Positions 49,743 through 60,846 are shown, numbered from the stretch's first letter. The stretch: DNA of 64,000 nt from Bugulina stolonifera (GCA_935421135.1 OW285187.1:16703929-16767928), one strand, 5' to 3'. Program-made: numbers and translations. The notes: generated from the sequence alone by a model not told the origin.

Positions 49743-52700
49743 TCATGTGAGGACAACTCCTTTGTATAGGCAAGCCTTAGACTTAGATTCTAGTAAAGCT
49801 GGCCAGATGCAGCATCTAATTTGGTCAGAATCAGCATCAGAGCTGTGGAATCGGACATGTTTGTTTGGTGAGTACTTCTTACAGTCAAACTCTAGTTGGT
49901 AGCCAGGGCACTGCACACAGAGCTTCCAAGCAACCCTCACGCACTCCTCTATATACAGCTTTAGTTTCCTGCATTCCTTGAGGCACGGATAGTCGTAGAG
50001 AGTAGAGTATATGGATGATTGTATATCCTACAAAATGTTTCAAACAACCATGTATTAGCGACTAACAAAAAATGTTGAGCGAATGTCAAAGTGGTAGACC
50101 TGTTAATATAATGATGTGAAGTTACACATGTATATTGTTGTGGCCTTGCATGTACATTGTAGGTATGTATGAAACACCATAATCCTGTACACAATGTACA
50201 TCTGTATGCAGCAATTCCATAGAATTCACTTTTGTTACATAAAACAAAGGAAGTTTGGTAGTTTTCTCAGGTGAGTGAGTCATAGTATTCAGGTGTGAGT
50301 ATGGCAGCATATCAAATGTCAGCATTACTCATAGTAATCCCTGCACATAACATTTAATTAATGTACTGTATGTACATTATATTCAACAATTATATGAATG
50401 GAGTAATCAAAAATGTTTTATGCTGAACAACTATAGACTATTATAATAATATGAATTCAGAGTAAACACAACAGCTGTATCTGATATAATATCCTGTATT
50501 ATGTACATGTACATGTGGTCCTATCCCTAACCATGGCCTACCCATAATTCCAAATGCTACCCCATAAAAGCTACATAGAGTAGGATAAAAACACTCATAA
50601 TTGCAATCCAATGGTTATGACAGCAAATCTAATTGATTGAAACTGATAAATTTTATAACATAATAATTAATAGTCAAAGCATGTATGGCTTGCCCTTATT
50701 ACAGGTAATGGACAGGTATGGGATCAAGTTCAGCATGCCTAGAGGATTATGATGGTCTGGGAAATGGAAGAGATTAGCCTGATGGTTTTATCCACTTGAT
50801 GGCGTTATGTTACTTCTAGTATTGCCACTAGGTAATCCCTCACAACAGCAGTGTAAATCCCTTTAATCCCATTCTAATCTTCTACTTATATAAAACTTGT
50901 AGTATCATCTTCAAATACCTAGTAAGAACGTCTTTTTAACATTTGTGAGGTCTACATACCTGAGTTAAAGATTTTAAGTCGTACCAATCAACACTCTGAC
51001 TGAGGTAGAGAGATATGGATTGTTCTAGTGATTTGTTAGCAGAAGCAGCTCTAGGAGTTGTTTGTCCTTTGGAGACTCCAACAATAGACAAAGCTTTTTC
51101 TTTCAGTTGGTGAACTTTCTGTTGGCATTGACGAAAACTTAACTAAAAGGAAAATTGTAGAACAAACTATACACAGATGTAAGAGTAGTCTATTAACAGG
51201 TAAACATTTGTTTTTTCATAACAACTAAATCAGGGAAAAGGAAACACATGTACATAGCAGCTGGAAAGAGTTGAGTGGTTCTCGTTCGTGGAAGTGACTA
51301 ACGTACTTGACTCCTAACCAATCGCCCACTCCACTGATAGGCCTATGTAATTATATACTGATGGTCGTAGATAGTAGAGATAGATGGTAGTTGGTGAGGT
51401 GGTAGTTGGTTTGTATGAGTAATCACTCTAATATACCATTCTGTTAGTCCAATAGTACCTTGTGGTACAACTTAATTACCATAATGTTACTCTTATTACT
51501 TATTACTGTTGTTATAAATAAATTCAAAAATATTTTTATAGTTTCACAAAAATTTCCATGATTAATCACTGCAAATATATTTTAGAATTTTTGTTTACAT
51601 ATTTTAAGCCCTCAAACTTCATCCATTTCTGTTGTAAAGTCATAGTGGGCTGGCTGGTAATGGTATTGGTAAATATTATGTAGTGATGTGACAATGTGTA
51701 AACAAACATGAATTATGCCCCTTCCTCTCCTAGTACCAAATGGTTGGAAATGAGTTGTTTTACTAATAGTGATGGACAGCGGTATTACATAATGCAACAT
51801 GGTGAATCAATTTGTGGTAAATGTCTGTGTAACCAGTACCCAATGTGATAATTCTTACCATATTTTCTTATTCTATTTATATTAGTCTAGTAGACATGCT
51901 GGCCATCTTTGTATTATATTACTTACTACTATAACTGAGAAGAGTAACTTGTTCTTTAGATTGTCAAGGTCAGCTAGCTGTGGAAGGGCATCTAACGAGT
52001 CCAGAGCATCTAGTCTAGTCTGAGAATAGACAGCACTGTACTGTTCTACTACAGCTGTCGGCCTGTTCTTGCCCAGAGAAACATCTTCAAATTTGTCGCT
52101 CAACTTTATTTGTTTCTGGGCCTCCATAGCTAGCCTAAACAAGCAAATAACAAACACATGTACATGTTTGATGTCAGGTAGCAAGTTATACAAGGACCAC
52201 AACTGCTGTCTACGCAGAATAGGTATATTAATAACAGCAATCAGATATTCAATTAGAGACTGCCTTATGTCTAGTAGGACATCCTAATCCAAATTATAAA
52301 ACAAATGCCAGCACCTTACAACTATCATTTTAACCTTTATAAAGGTGCCAAAAATGTTACAAACAGTAAACAAGTATTAAAAGCTACTAATTCTGGAAGC
52401 CAGCGTATCAGGTTTTTATGTTACATTTAACCACATATCACACTAAACATATGCCATGCAATAAATTAACACACTTCTCTCTGGTTTCTTATCTTTGTAG
52501 TTACTAATGGTTGAATGTTTCCCCTTCAAAACAAACCATAGCAGCTCTGATGAAACAGTATTGATAAGACTGAATACTTGTGATTCATTTATTTTGGGTC
52601 TCTTTCATGTGATTTTAGACTAGAAATTGTGGCTCTCTTGACACCCTTTTATTTAATTTGTTCATTGGGCATGGACTTGTCACCATATCATGTGATTTTC

Positions 52701-55243
52701 TCTAAGTGTCAAATGGAAATAGAAGTCAAGCAGAAAAGGAAAATATGTTGGTTTATTGTTCAACAGGAATATTAGAAAGGAAAGGAGACAGGAAGGAGAG
52801 TGTTGTTTATCATGACCACTAGTTGCTATCAGACAAACAATACATATCATTAGATAGGTGCATTAGCTGCCATGGAGCCCACATTCACACTAAACTGCCC
52901 TTTCTCTGCGCACTTAATATTATGAAACACAGGGTTTCTAGGAACATTCTCTCATGTGTAATAAGCAATAAATGAATCAACAATGGTGTTGACTATGAAA
53001 TATGTATGATGTAAGCTACCAGCAGCATATTAGTGACATTTACGCTTTCCTAAAGACGAAAATAGTCTACATAGTAAGCATGCAGAGTAAGTAAACCTAG
53101 TTATTTTCTAAGCAGATACTAACTAGAAACTCTTCAACACACACTTCGCACACCTCCTGTGTTATTTTGTATATATTGTAGTATGTGAAATATTAAGTAA
53201 TGTACAACTGTGCACATTTATTCAGTTACCATGCAACAGACAATCAGGGTCAGCGGTTGACCTTTCTTATTGTATGTAAATAGAGTACTTGACAATTTAG
53301 TTCTCAATATCAGTTCCTGCTCCTTCAACTCAAATTTAACTTTGCTTTTCTTTGTCAGATTAGTCAACTTCCTGAACACAGTTGCCTAGTTAGTATACTG
53401 GATGTATATATTATAATTGGACTACAAGTCATATATAATAATATAATGATAGAGTATATAATTATGATATAGCAAACTTTGCCAAACACTATCAGCCCAA
53501 GGATGGTTGCTATGGTGACATTGCATATCATTATTATGTGCGTATACTCTTTATATGTACGTATCTTCTTTCTCAAAGTTTGTTGCCATTATTATGATAT
53601 ATATGACCAATTTCTCATGTAAATTGAAATGATGAATCCTTCTGAAAGTGAAGGCACATTATTGGCTGAAGATCTCTTATCTGTAATGAGTTTATGTCAA
53701 AGATTACATCATCAGTCTCAAAAGCATAAAGAGACGACTTTGTTAACTACATGACTATGTTGTGTCAACTTTTTTGAAAAACGCATGAATAGGTCTATAA
53801 GAAAGCTGGGCCTGTGGTGAAGTTTCCCACTGCATCTCTAGACTAGAACAGGGGAGTAACTACCATACATTTAATAAAATATGCATAATTTAGGCTACAT
53901 GCACATAGATTTTCATGCAATGTTGCAATTTACACCATCAGATAACAGATGTGGTGCTGAGCTTGCTCCTGGAGAGACTGGCCCATAGAATGTACTGCAG
54001 GTAACAAACTATGAATATATCATAGTAGTTCAACTAACCTGTCTCTCAGACTCTTCTCAGACTTTAAACTGGCCTCTAATGCTGCCTTTGACGCCTTTAA
54101 TTCTCGTTTCAAATGGGAGTTGTCACTTGTTAACTTATCTACTTCCTGTCTGTATTGAAGACAGCTGGGACACGATAGCACCGGCATTGATACGGCATGA
54201 GAAAGAATCGAACTTGACTGTGACATATCCGCTGACACATTTACTGGAATATAATACAATCAAATAATATTATGGATATCACAAAGATGTATTAGTTTAC
54301 AGAAGTTATGACCCGCTAACCTAAGAAATTAAATGGCAAGTTTCATTGCCAAGATATCAAGGTGAGATCACTCCCTTGATCTGCAAATTATATGCAGATG
54401 AAATCTGCACAAATATGCACAAGATGAACAAGCTTTGTGACATCACATCATAATTATGTACGCTGTACATGTGTACATACATGTACACGCACACATGTAC
54501 ATGTACACACACATGCAAACACACATGCAAATATACATGCGGTTTCGATAACATCGTTTGGGAGTAAAGCTCTTGAAACACAAGAAATGCAAATAAGAAA
54601 TATCGACTGCATTATTAGACTTACACTGAGCATCACTGGTGTAGCTCATTCTGTTGCTAAGGTCTTTCTTGGATGAGCTCACTGCAACAGAATAACATAA
54701 TCTCTTGTCAAATGCAAACAACATAGTTACCTGTACCTGCAATAAATTACTCAGACTAGCTTATTCTGTATGCAAATATAGCAGTTCTGATTTCATACCT
54801 CCTACTACCAACAAACAGACCTGAGGATGACACAGAGTATGTATATCTACATGTATTATGCACACAAATGTAGATATAATATGACAGGCAGCTAGATCAA
54901 ATATGCATATAATTAAGGTCGTCATTCTTCTGTGAAATAACTACTGTTACCAGTTTGATCACAAATTTTTACGCCTACACTTACAACATCCTACTTGATT
55001 TGGTTTGCAGTTTGCTTTTCCTAGCAGAGCTACAGTGTACATTGTAAGTGGATGAAAGAAAATACTTGACTGCAGAATAAGACAAAATAATACAATTAAT
55101 TAATATGTTACATGTATAATATATAAGACTGAGATTAATATAAAGTGGTAAACAGCTAGTTTCCTACGTTTGTCCTTAAGCGCAAAAATTGTTGCGTTGT
55201 GAATTTGCTGCATGCCAGCTCTGGTCTCTTTCTTAGTCTTCAT
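49743..55243 (-). CDS. Mieap/SPATA18-like protein (mitochondria-eating protein family)
   Basis: Six exons on the minus strand: 55243-55168, 54681-54625, 54243-54039, 52134-51927, 51142-50960, 50027-49743. Phases close to 337 residues. After a basic N-terminus there is a C.SC..Y motif (LSCPSCLQYRQEVDKL) and a coiled coil (residues ~70-115). A middle region has VVEQYSAVYSQTRLDALDSL and FRQCQQKVHQLKEKAL. The C-terminal domain has CVRVAWKLCVQCPGYQLEF, HSSDADSDQIRCCIWPALLE and ends YKGVVLT. The D..S..I...IWPALLE...KGVV.T pattern is what I associate with the Mieap C-terminal domain, which in vertebrates acts in mitochondrial quality control. Vertebrate Mieap is ~540 residues, so this is a short form. 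The first exon is very short and an upstream start cannot be excluded. Confidence 0.65.
54470..54545. repeat. ACATGTAC-rich low-complexity tract in an intron
   Basis: Alternating ACATGTACAC and ACACATGCAA units lie in intron 2 of the Mieap-like gene. Frames crossing it in both strands are low-complexity artefacts. Confidence 0.7.
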
Positions 55244-56850
55244 ATTTGCTGTGTGTAAACTTAGATGTATTCCCTGAGTTAGTTGAAGTACAGTAACCCT
55301 GGTCCTCTGATATGATACCGGGTAGTGTAAGTACTTATTGATGTTCAGATATTATGTATACCCAGTGTTATATACGCCTCACTGCAGTACTCTACTCTAG
55401 CAATCATCCAATTAATTGATAGTAAATATTAAAGTTCACAAGGTTATAGCACTCAACCATGAACCAATTAGCTCTTGCAATACAAAACTCAACAATGTAC
55501 TGACAACTCCCATTGTGAAAGAAATGGCACTGACCAATAGCATTTATTGAGTGATTAATTGATTGTTCACCAAATTCTAATTGGATGTTCATTTTTCAAA
55601 CCTTGGTCAGCTTAACCACCGGTAACGTACATGTATTTTCTACTATGACAACATTTCTTATGTGTTTAAGAATGGCAACGCCTCACACTTTCTCAATGAG
55701 GTAAGTAAGTCATCCATTGTACTGTTAGTTAGGTCAGCAGGCATGAAGGAACTGCCCATGTGAGTTCAAAGCTGCCAAAAACAAAACGTCCGACAGATTT
55801 TAGTTAAATGTTGCTTTAATTGATTGGATAATGCACGGCGTGTCTCTTGCTAGAGTAATTCTTAGACACTAGCCAATAGATCATCAATTCAATTTCAAAG
55901 TTGTCCTCTCTCTGTAACAAAAGCGACAGTAAGAGAAGACAACTTCTAAAACATACATAGGAAAACATACATTGTAGGTCTGGTATCGATATAATTATTG
56001 TAATATTATATAACTATAATGTATTCTGTTCAAGCTGGTTCTCACGGGTAATTCCATTTACAAGTAGCTCTACTGAAACTAATGTCTTGTACTAGCTACT
56101 AACATCTCTTGGATATTATACTGCACAGCTGTCAAGAGTGCAGAACTCCCATATTGAAACTATTGGTACTGGACAAAATCTGTATCAGTATTGCTTAGTG
56201 CTGTGCCAGTGGCTGCGGTCACTGAATAAATGCTTATAAATTAAGATGATTGCTTAATTAATCAACCAATATCAAGTCTATGATGTACGCCATGTCATGT
56301 ATGTGTTCAACTTCTCAACCAATTTGCATTGTTTTAAATCATGGTTGTCCTGACCAATAAAACCATTTAGTCCAGTTAATTACTGAACATAAAATGTAGT
56401 TATACGCAAAGTGTTGATCTCTAATAATTCCAATAATTTTAGCTTTAATAATCACAACAACCACAATTTCTGCTGCCCCTGACCAAAAACCAAAAATTAT
56501 AACTCAAAATATTCAAAATTGAGAATTACTGTCCAATAAGAGTAGGTGTTTAGTGAATTTAGTGTACTTGGTTTTATTGGTTAGGTCTACAAACTATAGT
56601 TATAACATGCTAGTCAGTTTAAGATTTCTACAGTTTTAAATTGCCCATCATGTATTCCATTTATTTTTCTATATGCATAGTTTTGTTCAGCGTTCAGCTT
56701 CATAAAGTTCCAAATTGTGCCGGTTAGATTTTCATCTGTATATAGCTAACGATAGCAACATGTTCAAGCAGATTGAACAGTAGGTTTTCTACTAACACCT
56801 TTAACTTTGGAGATACATTTTCTAAGCTCAAACTGAAGCCTCTTTCTTCA
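55244..56850. other. Intergenic flank upstream of the Mieap-like gene
   Basis: AT-rich DNA with no supported gene. It contains scattered CCAAT-like motifs (for example CCAATTAATTG near 55408 and ACCAATAG near 55535) that could belong to the Mieap-like gene's upstream region. This is not provable from sequence. Confidence 0.45.
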
Positions 56851-56857
56851 TGTATAC

Positions 56858-57297
56858 TACAAGTAGTTACTACGAGTAGTTACTGCAAGTAGTTACTACA
56901 AGTAGTTACTACAAGTAGTTACTGCAAGTAGTTACTGCAAGTAGTTACTGCAAGTAGTTACTGCAAGTAGTTACTACAAGTAGTTACTGCAAGTAGTTAC
57001 TGCAAGTAGTTACTACAAGTAGTTACTGCAAGTAGTTACTACAAGTAGTTACTGCAAGTAGTTACTACAAGTAGTTACTGCAAGTAGTTACTACAAGTAG
57101 TTACTACAAGTAGTTACTACAAGTAGTTACTACAAGTAGTTACTACAAGTAGTTACTGCAAGTAGTTACTGCAAGTAGTTACTACAAGTAGTTACTACAA
57201 GTAGTTACTACAAGTAGTTACTACAAGTAGTTACTACAAGTAGTTACTACAAGTAGCTACTACAAGTAGTTACTACAAGTAGTTACTATAAGTAAAG
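56858..57297. repeat. 13-bp minisatellite array, about 34 units
   Basis: The unit ACTACAAGTAGTT alternates with ACTGCAAGTAGTT over ~440 bp with almost no other variation. The unit contains the palindrome ACTACAAGTAGT-like half-sites, so single strands can fold. It lies directly left of the Polinton region and may be part of, or next to, its terminal repeat. Confidence 0.9.
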
Positions 57298-57479
57298 TTA
57301 CTTCAGCCACTGATAGTAGTATAGTCAGTGCACTTCTAGACAGACACGCACTCATTGACCCCTGTTTTCAACCAATCACAAGCCGGTATTTCCGATTTCA
57401 ACCAATCACAGAAGAGCACAAAAATTTTGCACACGACCTTGCCAAGGTCACCCCAAAATCCCCCCTTCTGATTGGTCGA

Positions 57480-57975
57480 AAAAACATTTGCACACTTGAC
57501 CCCAAACCCGGCCACGACCCCTTCCCTCCCTCCTTCCCACCCTCCTCCCCTCCCCCTCCCCCACCTCCCACTCCTCCCTCCTCCCCGCCACCGCCCTCGT
57601 CCCGTCCGCACCACCGCCACCGCCGCCGCCGCCACCACCGCCCTCACCACCGCCACCGCCGCCGCCACCACCGCCCTCACCACCGCCGCCGCCACCGCCG
57701 CCACCGCCACCACCGCCACCACCACCACCGCCGCCACCACCACCACCACCGCCGCCACCACCACCGCCGCCATCACCGTCATCACCGCCACCCCTCCTCC
57801 ACCGCCGCCCACCCTCCCCCCACAACCCCCACTCACCCGAACGACCGATCGTTTGAGGCGGTCAAGCCGCGTCCGCCCACGTTGCGTGCGGCGCCGACCG
57901 TACACGTGGAGGCGACGCCAGTGCCCCGTATCCACCGGGCCAAGCGACTAGGCCGCGGCCCGCCGCCCATTCCGA
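57480..57975. other. GC- and CpG-rich tract with CCACCG repeats
   Basis: After AT-rich surroundings the base composition jumps. 57520-57600 is C-rich with TCCC runs, 57600-57790 is a near-pure CCACCG/GCCGCC triplet repeat, and 57840-57970 is CpG-rich unique DNA. Open frames of 125-199 codons in three frames here are composition artefacts (poly-Gly, poly-Ala, poly-Thr). It may be part of the Polinton terminal region or its promoter. Confidence 0.7.
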
Positions 57976-57993
57976 GTTCCACTGGGGTGGGAC

Positions 57994-58001
57994 TATAAAA
58001 G
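57994..58001 (+). promoter_or_regulatory. TATA box ahead of the first Polinton gene
   Basis: TATAAAAG lies 54 bp upstream of the ATG at 58055, directly after the GC-rich tract. This spacing would give a ~25-base leader. Confidence 0.6.
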
Positions 58002-58054
58002 ATAAGTTTGACTGATGATAGTATTAATACAAAGAAGACTTAGTCATAGCAAAC

Positions 58055-58396
58055 ATGTCTTTTCTCACCAAAGGAGCAGCGGGGAGATATGTACTTTTAA
58101 AGGAAGTCCTCCCGAAGTCTGTATGGGATTATATGATCAAAAGTAATATCGAAGAAACGAATAGTCCATGGATGTGGTATTGGGTTGACAGACTCGCTCA
58201 TAATTCCTTAGTGGTAGAGCTTGCCATCTATTTTAGAACACTTTCACTCTCTATGAATATCCCTTTTAAGATAGGAGAGGAAAAGTTGAGGAAAATGGCA
58301 CTTTGTTATGAAGACTTAACAGGAGCTAGGTCAAGATTTTCATCTATGGTAGAAACAAAAAAACGCATCCGTTTCTTCTCCCTTACTCCTTCTTAG
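58055..58396 (+). CDS. Polinton protein of unknown function (N-terminal part)
   Basis: A 113-codon frame starts at ATG 58055 behind a TATA box. The product is mixed helical with aromatic-rich NSPWMWYWVDRLAHNSL and no domain I recognise. The frame stops at 58396 shortly after an A7 run (58357-58363). The next frame (58353-59228) is one base out of register, opens just before that run and lacks an early ATG. The two are therefore probably one gene split by a single-base change or a frameshift. If independent, this would be a small early protein. Confidence 0.6.
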   Translation: MSFLTKGAAGRYVLLKEVLPKSVWDYMIKSNIEETNSPWMWYWVDRLAHNSLVVELAIYFRTLSLSMNIPFKIGEEKLRKMALCYEDLTGARSRFSSMVETKKRIRFFSLTPS

Positions 58397-59228
58397 GAAT
58401 GCGGAGTTGTCAACCTGGTGTAGAGTGGAGGTTGAGAAGATTATTGAAGATAGAAACTGGGATGAAACTGGTGTGGGAGCGGAGGCCACTTTTAACACTC
58501 ACTTTTTACTATATCTGGATAATGAACTTGGTGGGGAAGGCTCAAAGAATGAACTCTATCATAGAGTATTGAACACATTAAAGGATGGGGCAAGAAAATG
58601 TCGCTTTGAGGATGGGAAGGAGAAATCGCGAGCGAAGAGGAGTTACAATGAAGAAAGCATCCCTGGTTTAATTCTTAGTAGAGGTAATACGCTATATGCA
58701 GGGCGATTGTTTGGAGAACTAGATCCATCCAAAAATGGGTTAGAGGTGATAAGAAGCCCTTCACCAGGAGATGCTAGATTAGAGGTGAGAGAGACTTCTA
58801 CAGGAGAGACTAACCAGGTTATGATAGAAGAGGCTGAAATGTGTGACATTGGAGAACTAGATTCATCCAAAAACGGGTTAGAGGTGATAAGAAGCCCTTC
58901 ACCAGGAGAAGCTAGGGTGGAAGTGAGAGAGACTTCTACAGGAGAGAATAACCAGATTATGATAGAAGAGCAAACTCATGTAGAAACTAAAGAAGAGGTT
59001 GAAATGTGTGACAAAAGGGAACAAGAGATTAGAAAGATAGAACAAGAATTGGCACTAAAGAAAGTGGAATTGGCAGGAGCACTGGGGTGGAAAGAAGCAC
59101 TAGAGATGCAACAGAGAATTGATGCAAGAAAAGAGAGAAGAACAAATCGCATTGCCTTCTTAGAAAAAAAGTTAACAGAGGAAAGAATGGAAAAAGAGAG
59201 GTTAATGATGGAAATCGAGCGTTTGTAA
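58353..59228 (+). CDS. Polinton coiled-coil protein, probably the continuation of the preceding frame
   Basis: The frame is open from 58353 (after a stop at 58350-58352), with no ATG for the first several hundred bases, so it likely depends on the gene at 58055. The first part has EKIIEDRNWDETGVGAEATF. Next comes a tandem duplication of ~44 residues beginning GELDPSKNGLEVIRSPSPG and again GELDSSKNGLEVIRSPSPG. The last ~80 residues are a highly charged coiled coil (EQEIRKIEQELALKKVELAG and onward). The TAA at 59226 is followed in the same frame by a GAA microsatellite and a further 44-codon frame. The function is unknown. Confidence 0.55.
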   Translation, partial: KQKNASVSSPLLLLRNAELSTWCRVEVEKIIEDRNWDETGVGAEATFNTHFLLYLDNELGGEGSKNELYHRVLNTLKDGARKCRFEDGKEKSRAKRSYNEESIPGLILSRGNTLYAGRLFGELDPSKNGLEVIRSPSPGDARLEVRETSTGETNQVMIEEAEMCDIGELDSSKNGLEVIRSPSPGEARVEVRETSTGENNQIMIEEQTHVETKEEVEMCDKREQEIRKIEQELALKKVELAGALGWKEALEMQQRIDARKERRTNRIAFLEKKLTEERMEKERLMMEIERL

Positions 59229-59231
59229 AAA

Positions 59232-59270
59232 GAAGAAGAAGAAGAAGAAGAAGAAGAAGAAGAAGAAGAA
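59232..59270 (+). repeat. GAA microsatellite
   Basis: Thirteen GAA units directly follow the TAA of the coiled-coil frame and are in register with it. They would encode poly-Glu if the stop were absent. Confidence 0.9.
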
Positions 59271-59405
59271 ATGGATAGTGTATCAATTATTGATCACATA
59301 ATTCCCCACCTGGCTAACAAACTAGATGATGATGATGCAAAAGCAGAAGGGGAAGATACTAAACTGCCACAGTGGGTTCCAACAGGAGAAAGTAATGATG
59401 AATAA
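59271..59405 (+). CDS. Small acidic Polinton frame (44 residues)
   Basis: ATG 59271 opens a short acidic frame ending PQWVPTGESNDE, in the same register as the upstream coiled-coil frame and separated from it by the GAA repeat and one stop. It is either a small independent gene or the original C-terminus of the upstream protein. No domain is recognised. Confidence 0.35.
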   Translation: MDSVSIIDHIIPHLANKLDDDDAKAEGEDTKLPQWVPTGESNDE

Positions 59406-59445
59406 AAGTGTATAGATTCCAATTGTTCTCTCAAACAAGGGCAAG

Positions 59446-59853
59446 ATGTCAAAGCAAGAGGTAGTATGTAGAAATGAGAATTATGAAGATGTGGCTGATG
59501 GTCTCTTAGATGAAGTAGTAGCTATCTCTGCTGAAGAGGGAAGGGAGCAAATAGGAGAGAGAAGCAACAAAAGAAAGAAGTTCACATTCTACATAATCAT
59601 AATACTATTTATACTTTCTTGCTCATCTTTATCCCCATCAGTTTACACATATCTAAGTGATAGGGAACCACCCAATGGTAAAGACAAAGGAGTACTTAAG
59701 CAAGGACACTTTTTAAAAACAAACACAACTCTATTAGCTACTCAACTGGATCAGCATGCGTCCACACCAAGAAATCGATCTTCGCTTGCAGAGTCCCTTC
59801 ACAGCTCTAGTCTGTGGTCCAACAGGGAGTGGAAAAACGGAACTACTATTTAG
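59446..59853 (+). CDS. Polinton single-pass membrane protein
   Basis: A 135-residue frame starts at ATG 59446. Residues 1-45 are acidic then basic (RSNKRKKF), and residues ~46-70 form one hydrophobic segment (FYIIIILFILSCSSLSPSVY). The remainder is polar with Asn/Thr/Ser. A type II or tail-type membrane topology is likely. The last 98 bases overlap the start of the packaging ATPase in another frame, typical of compact viral genomes. The function is unknown. Confidence 0.6.
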   Translation: MSKQEVVCRNENYEDVADGLLDEVVAISAEEGREQIGERSNKRKKFTFYIIIILFILSCSSLSPSVYTYLSDREPPNGKDKGVLKQGHFLKTNTTLLATQLDQHASTPRNRSSLAESLHSSSLWSNREWKNGTTI

Positions 59854-60415
59854 TCTTATTAAGAGAGTTGATGAAATTGCTTCACCCACTCCTGTTGAAA
59901 TCATTTACTGCTATGGAGTTTGGCAACGCCGCTTTGAGGATTACAAAGATAAAGTAAGGTTTCATTCAGGACTCATTGATGTAGAGATGGATATAGAGCG
60001 TGATGGGAAGAATCGCTGGCTCATCATTGATGACTTGATGGGTGAAGTCGGGGGGAAAGAGACTACTAATGCAATCTTTACAAAGTTCAGTCACCACCTG
60101 AACATAAGCGTCTTTTTCTTACTACAGAACCTTTTCCCGAAAGATAATAGAACAGTGTCAATAAACTCGCAGTACTTTTTCTTGTTCAAGAACCCCAGAG
60201 ACGGAATGTCTGTTACCAATCTTGCAAAGCAGGCTTTTCCTCAGAGTACAAGAGCTGTTCAAGAAGCTTTTAGTGATGCTACACGTAAGCCACACTCTTT
60301 TCTATTCTTGAATCTTCGCCAGGAAACCCCGGAGTGGGCTAGACTGATCGGTAATTTTGCTTCTGAGCACTCTCCCATGACTGTATATATCCCGAATACC
60401 CTGGAATATAAGTAG
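59756..60415 (+). CDS. Polinton DNA-packaging ATPase (FtsK/HerA superfamily)
   Basis: A 219-residue protein starting at ATG 59756. The Walker A motif GPTGSGKT is at residues 21-28, preceded by the hydrophobic strand FTALVC. Walker B RWLIIDDLM is at residues 87-95. Downstream ISVFFLLQNLFPK (sensor-like Gln-Asn) and YFFLFKNPRD match the A32-type packaging ATPases of Polintons and large DNA viruses. It is expected to pump element DNA into preformed capsids. The length is as usual for Polinton ATPases and no damage is seen. The start inside the preceding gene is supported by the short distance to Walker A. Confidence 0.92.
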   Translation: MRPHQEIDLRLQSPFTALVCGPTGSGKTELLFSLIKRVDEIASPTPVEIIYCYGVWQRRFEDYKDKVRFHSGLIDVEMDIERDGKNRWLIIDDLMGEVGGKETTNAIFTKFSHHLNISVFFLLQNLFPKDNRTVSINSQYFFLFKNPRDGMSVTNLAKQAFPQSTRAVQEAFSDATRKPHSFLFLNLRQETPEWARLIGNFASEHSPMTVYIPNTLEYK

Positions 60416-60480
60416 CATTCACATCTCTACTCTCTCCATAAAATGTCTTGGACTCGGAGAGAGCACATCCATCATCAAGC

Positions 60481-60846
60481 ATGAGATACATTAATTCGCC
60501 CAAGTATTCTCCAAGGTTGAGGAGGAATGCCTTGAGTATATATGCACTGACAAAAGCATCTGCAACCATCAGAGATTCAACCATTGCTGAGGCTAACAAA
60601 GACCTTATACTCGCTCTTGTTGAGTGTGCTAGAAATGTATTATTAGGTAATGTTCATCTGACTACCGCTCAGTTGAACTCTCTACGCCGACATAGAAGGG
60701 CCATTGAGGATCTCACCAACTCTCGTACTAGTGTGAGGCAGAAAAAGTTAATCCTACAACGTGGTGGATTTTTAGGTCTTCTTTTGAAGCCATTGGCAAG
60801 TTTACTCGGAGGTGTGCTTGGTGGATTAGGTGGTGGACAAAGGTGA
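60481..60846 (+). CDS. Polinton small protein with glycine-rich hydrophobic tail
   Basis: The first ATG is at 60481, giving 121 residues. The middle is helical and basic (LTTAQLNSLRRHRRAIEDL, RQKKLILQRGGFLGLLL). The end is hydrophobic and glycine-rich (LLGGVLGGLGGG), suggesting membrane interaction. Proteins with an L..QL..LR.H....L and QKGGFLG-like core recur in animal Polintons next to capsid genes. The virion role is inferred, perhaps analogous to adenoviral minor core or membrane-active proteins. The next gene starts 1 bp after its stop. Confidence 0.65.
   Translation: MRYINSPKYSPRLRRNALSIYALTKASATIRDSTIAEANKDLILALVECARNVLLGNVHLTTAQLNSLRRHRRAIEDLTNSRTSVRQKKLILQRGGFLGLLLKPLASLLGGVLGGLGGGQR

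Noticed and set aside
57336..57951. Overlapping frames of 125-199 codons on both strands (poly-Gly, poly-Ala, poly-Thr proteins)
   Set aside because: They come from the CCACCG triplet tract and GC-rich composition, which lacks stops in every frame. No domain, and frames conflict.
60443..60480. Upstream starts for the glycine-rich Polinton protein (TTG at 60448) and ATG at 60443
   Set aside because: TTG is not a normal animal start and the ATG at 60443 is out of frame and stops after 13 codons; ATG 60481 is used.
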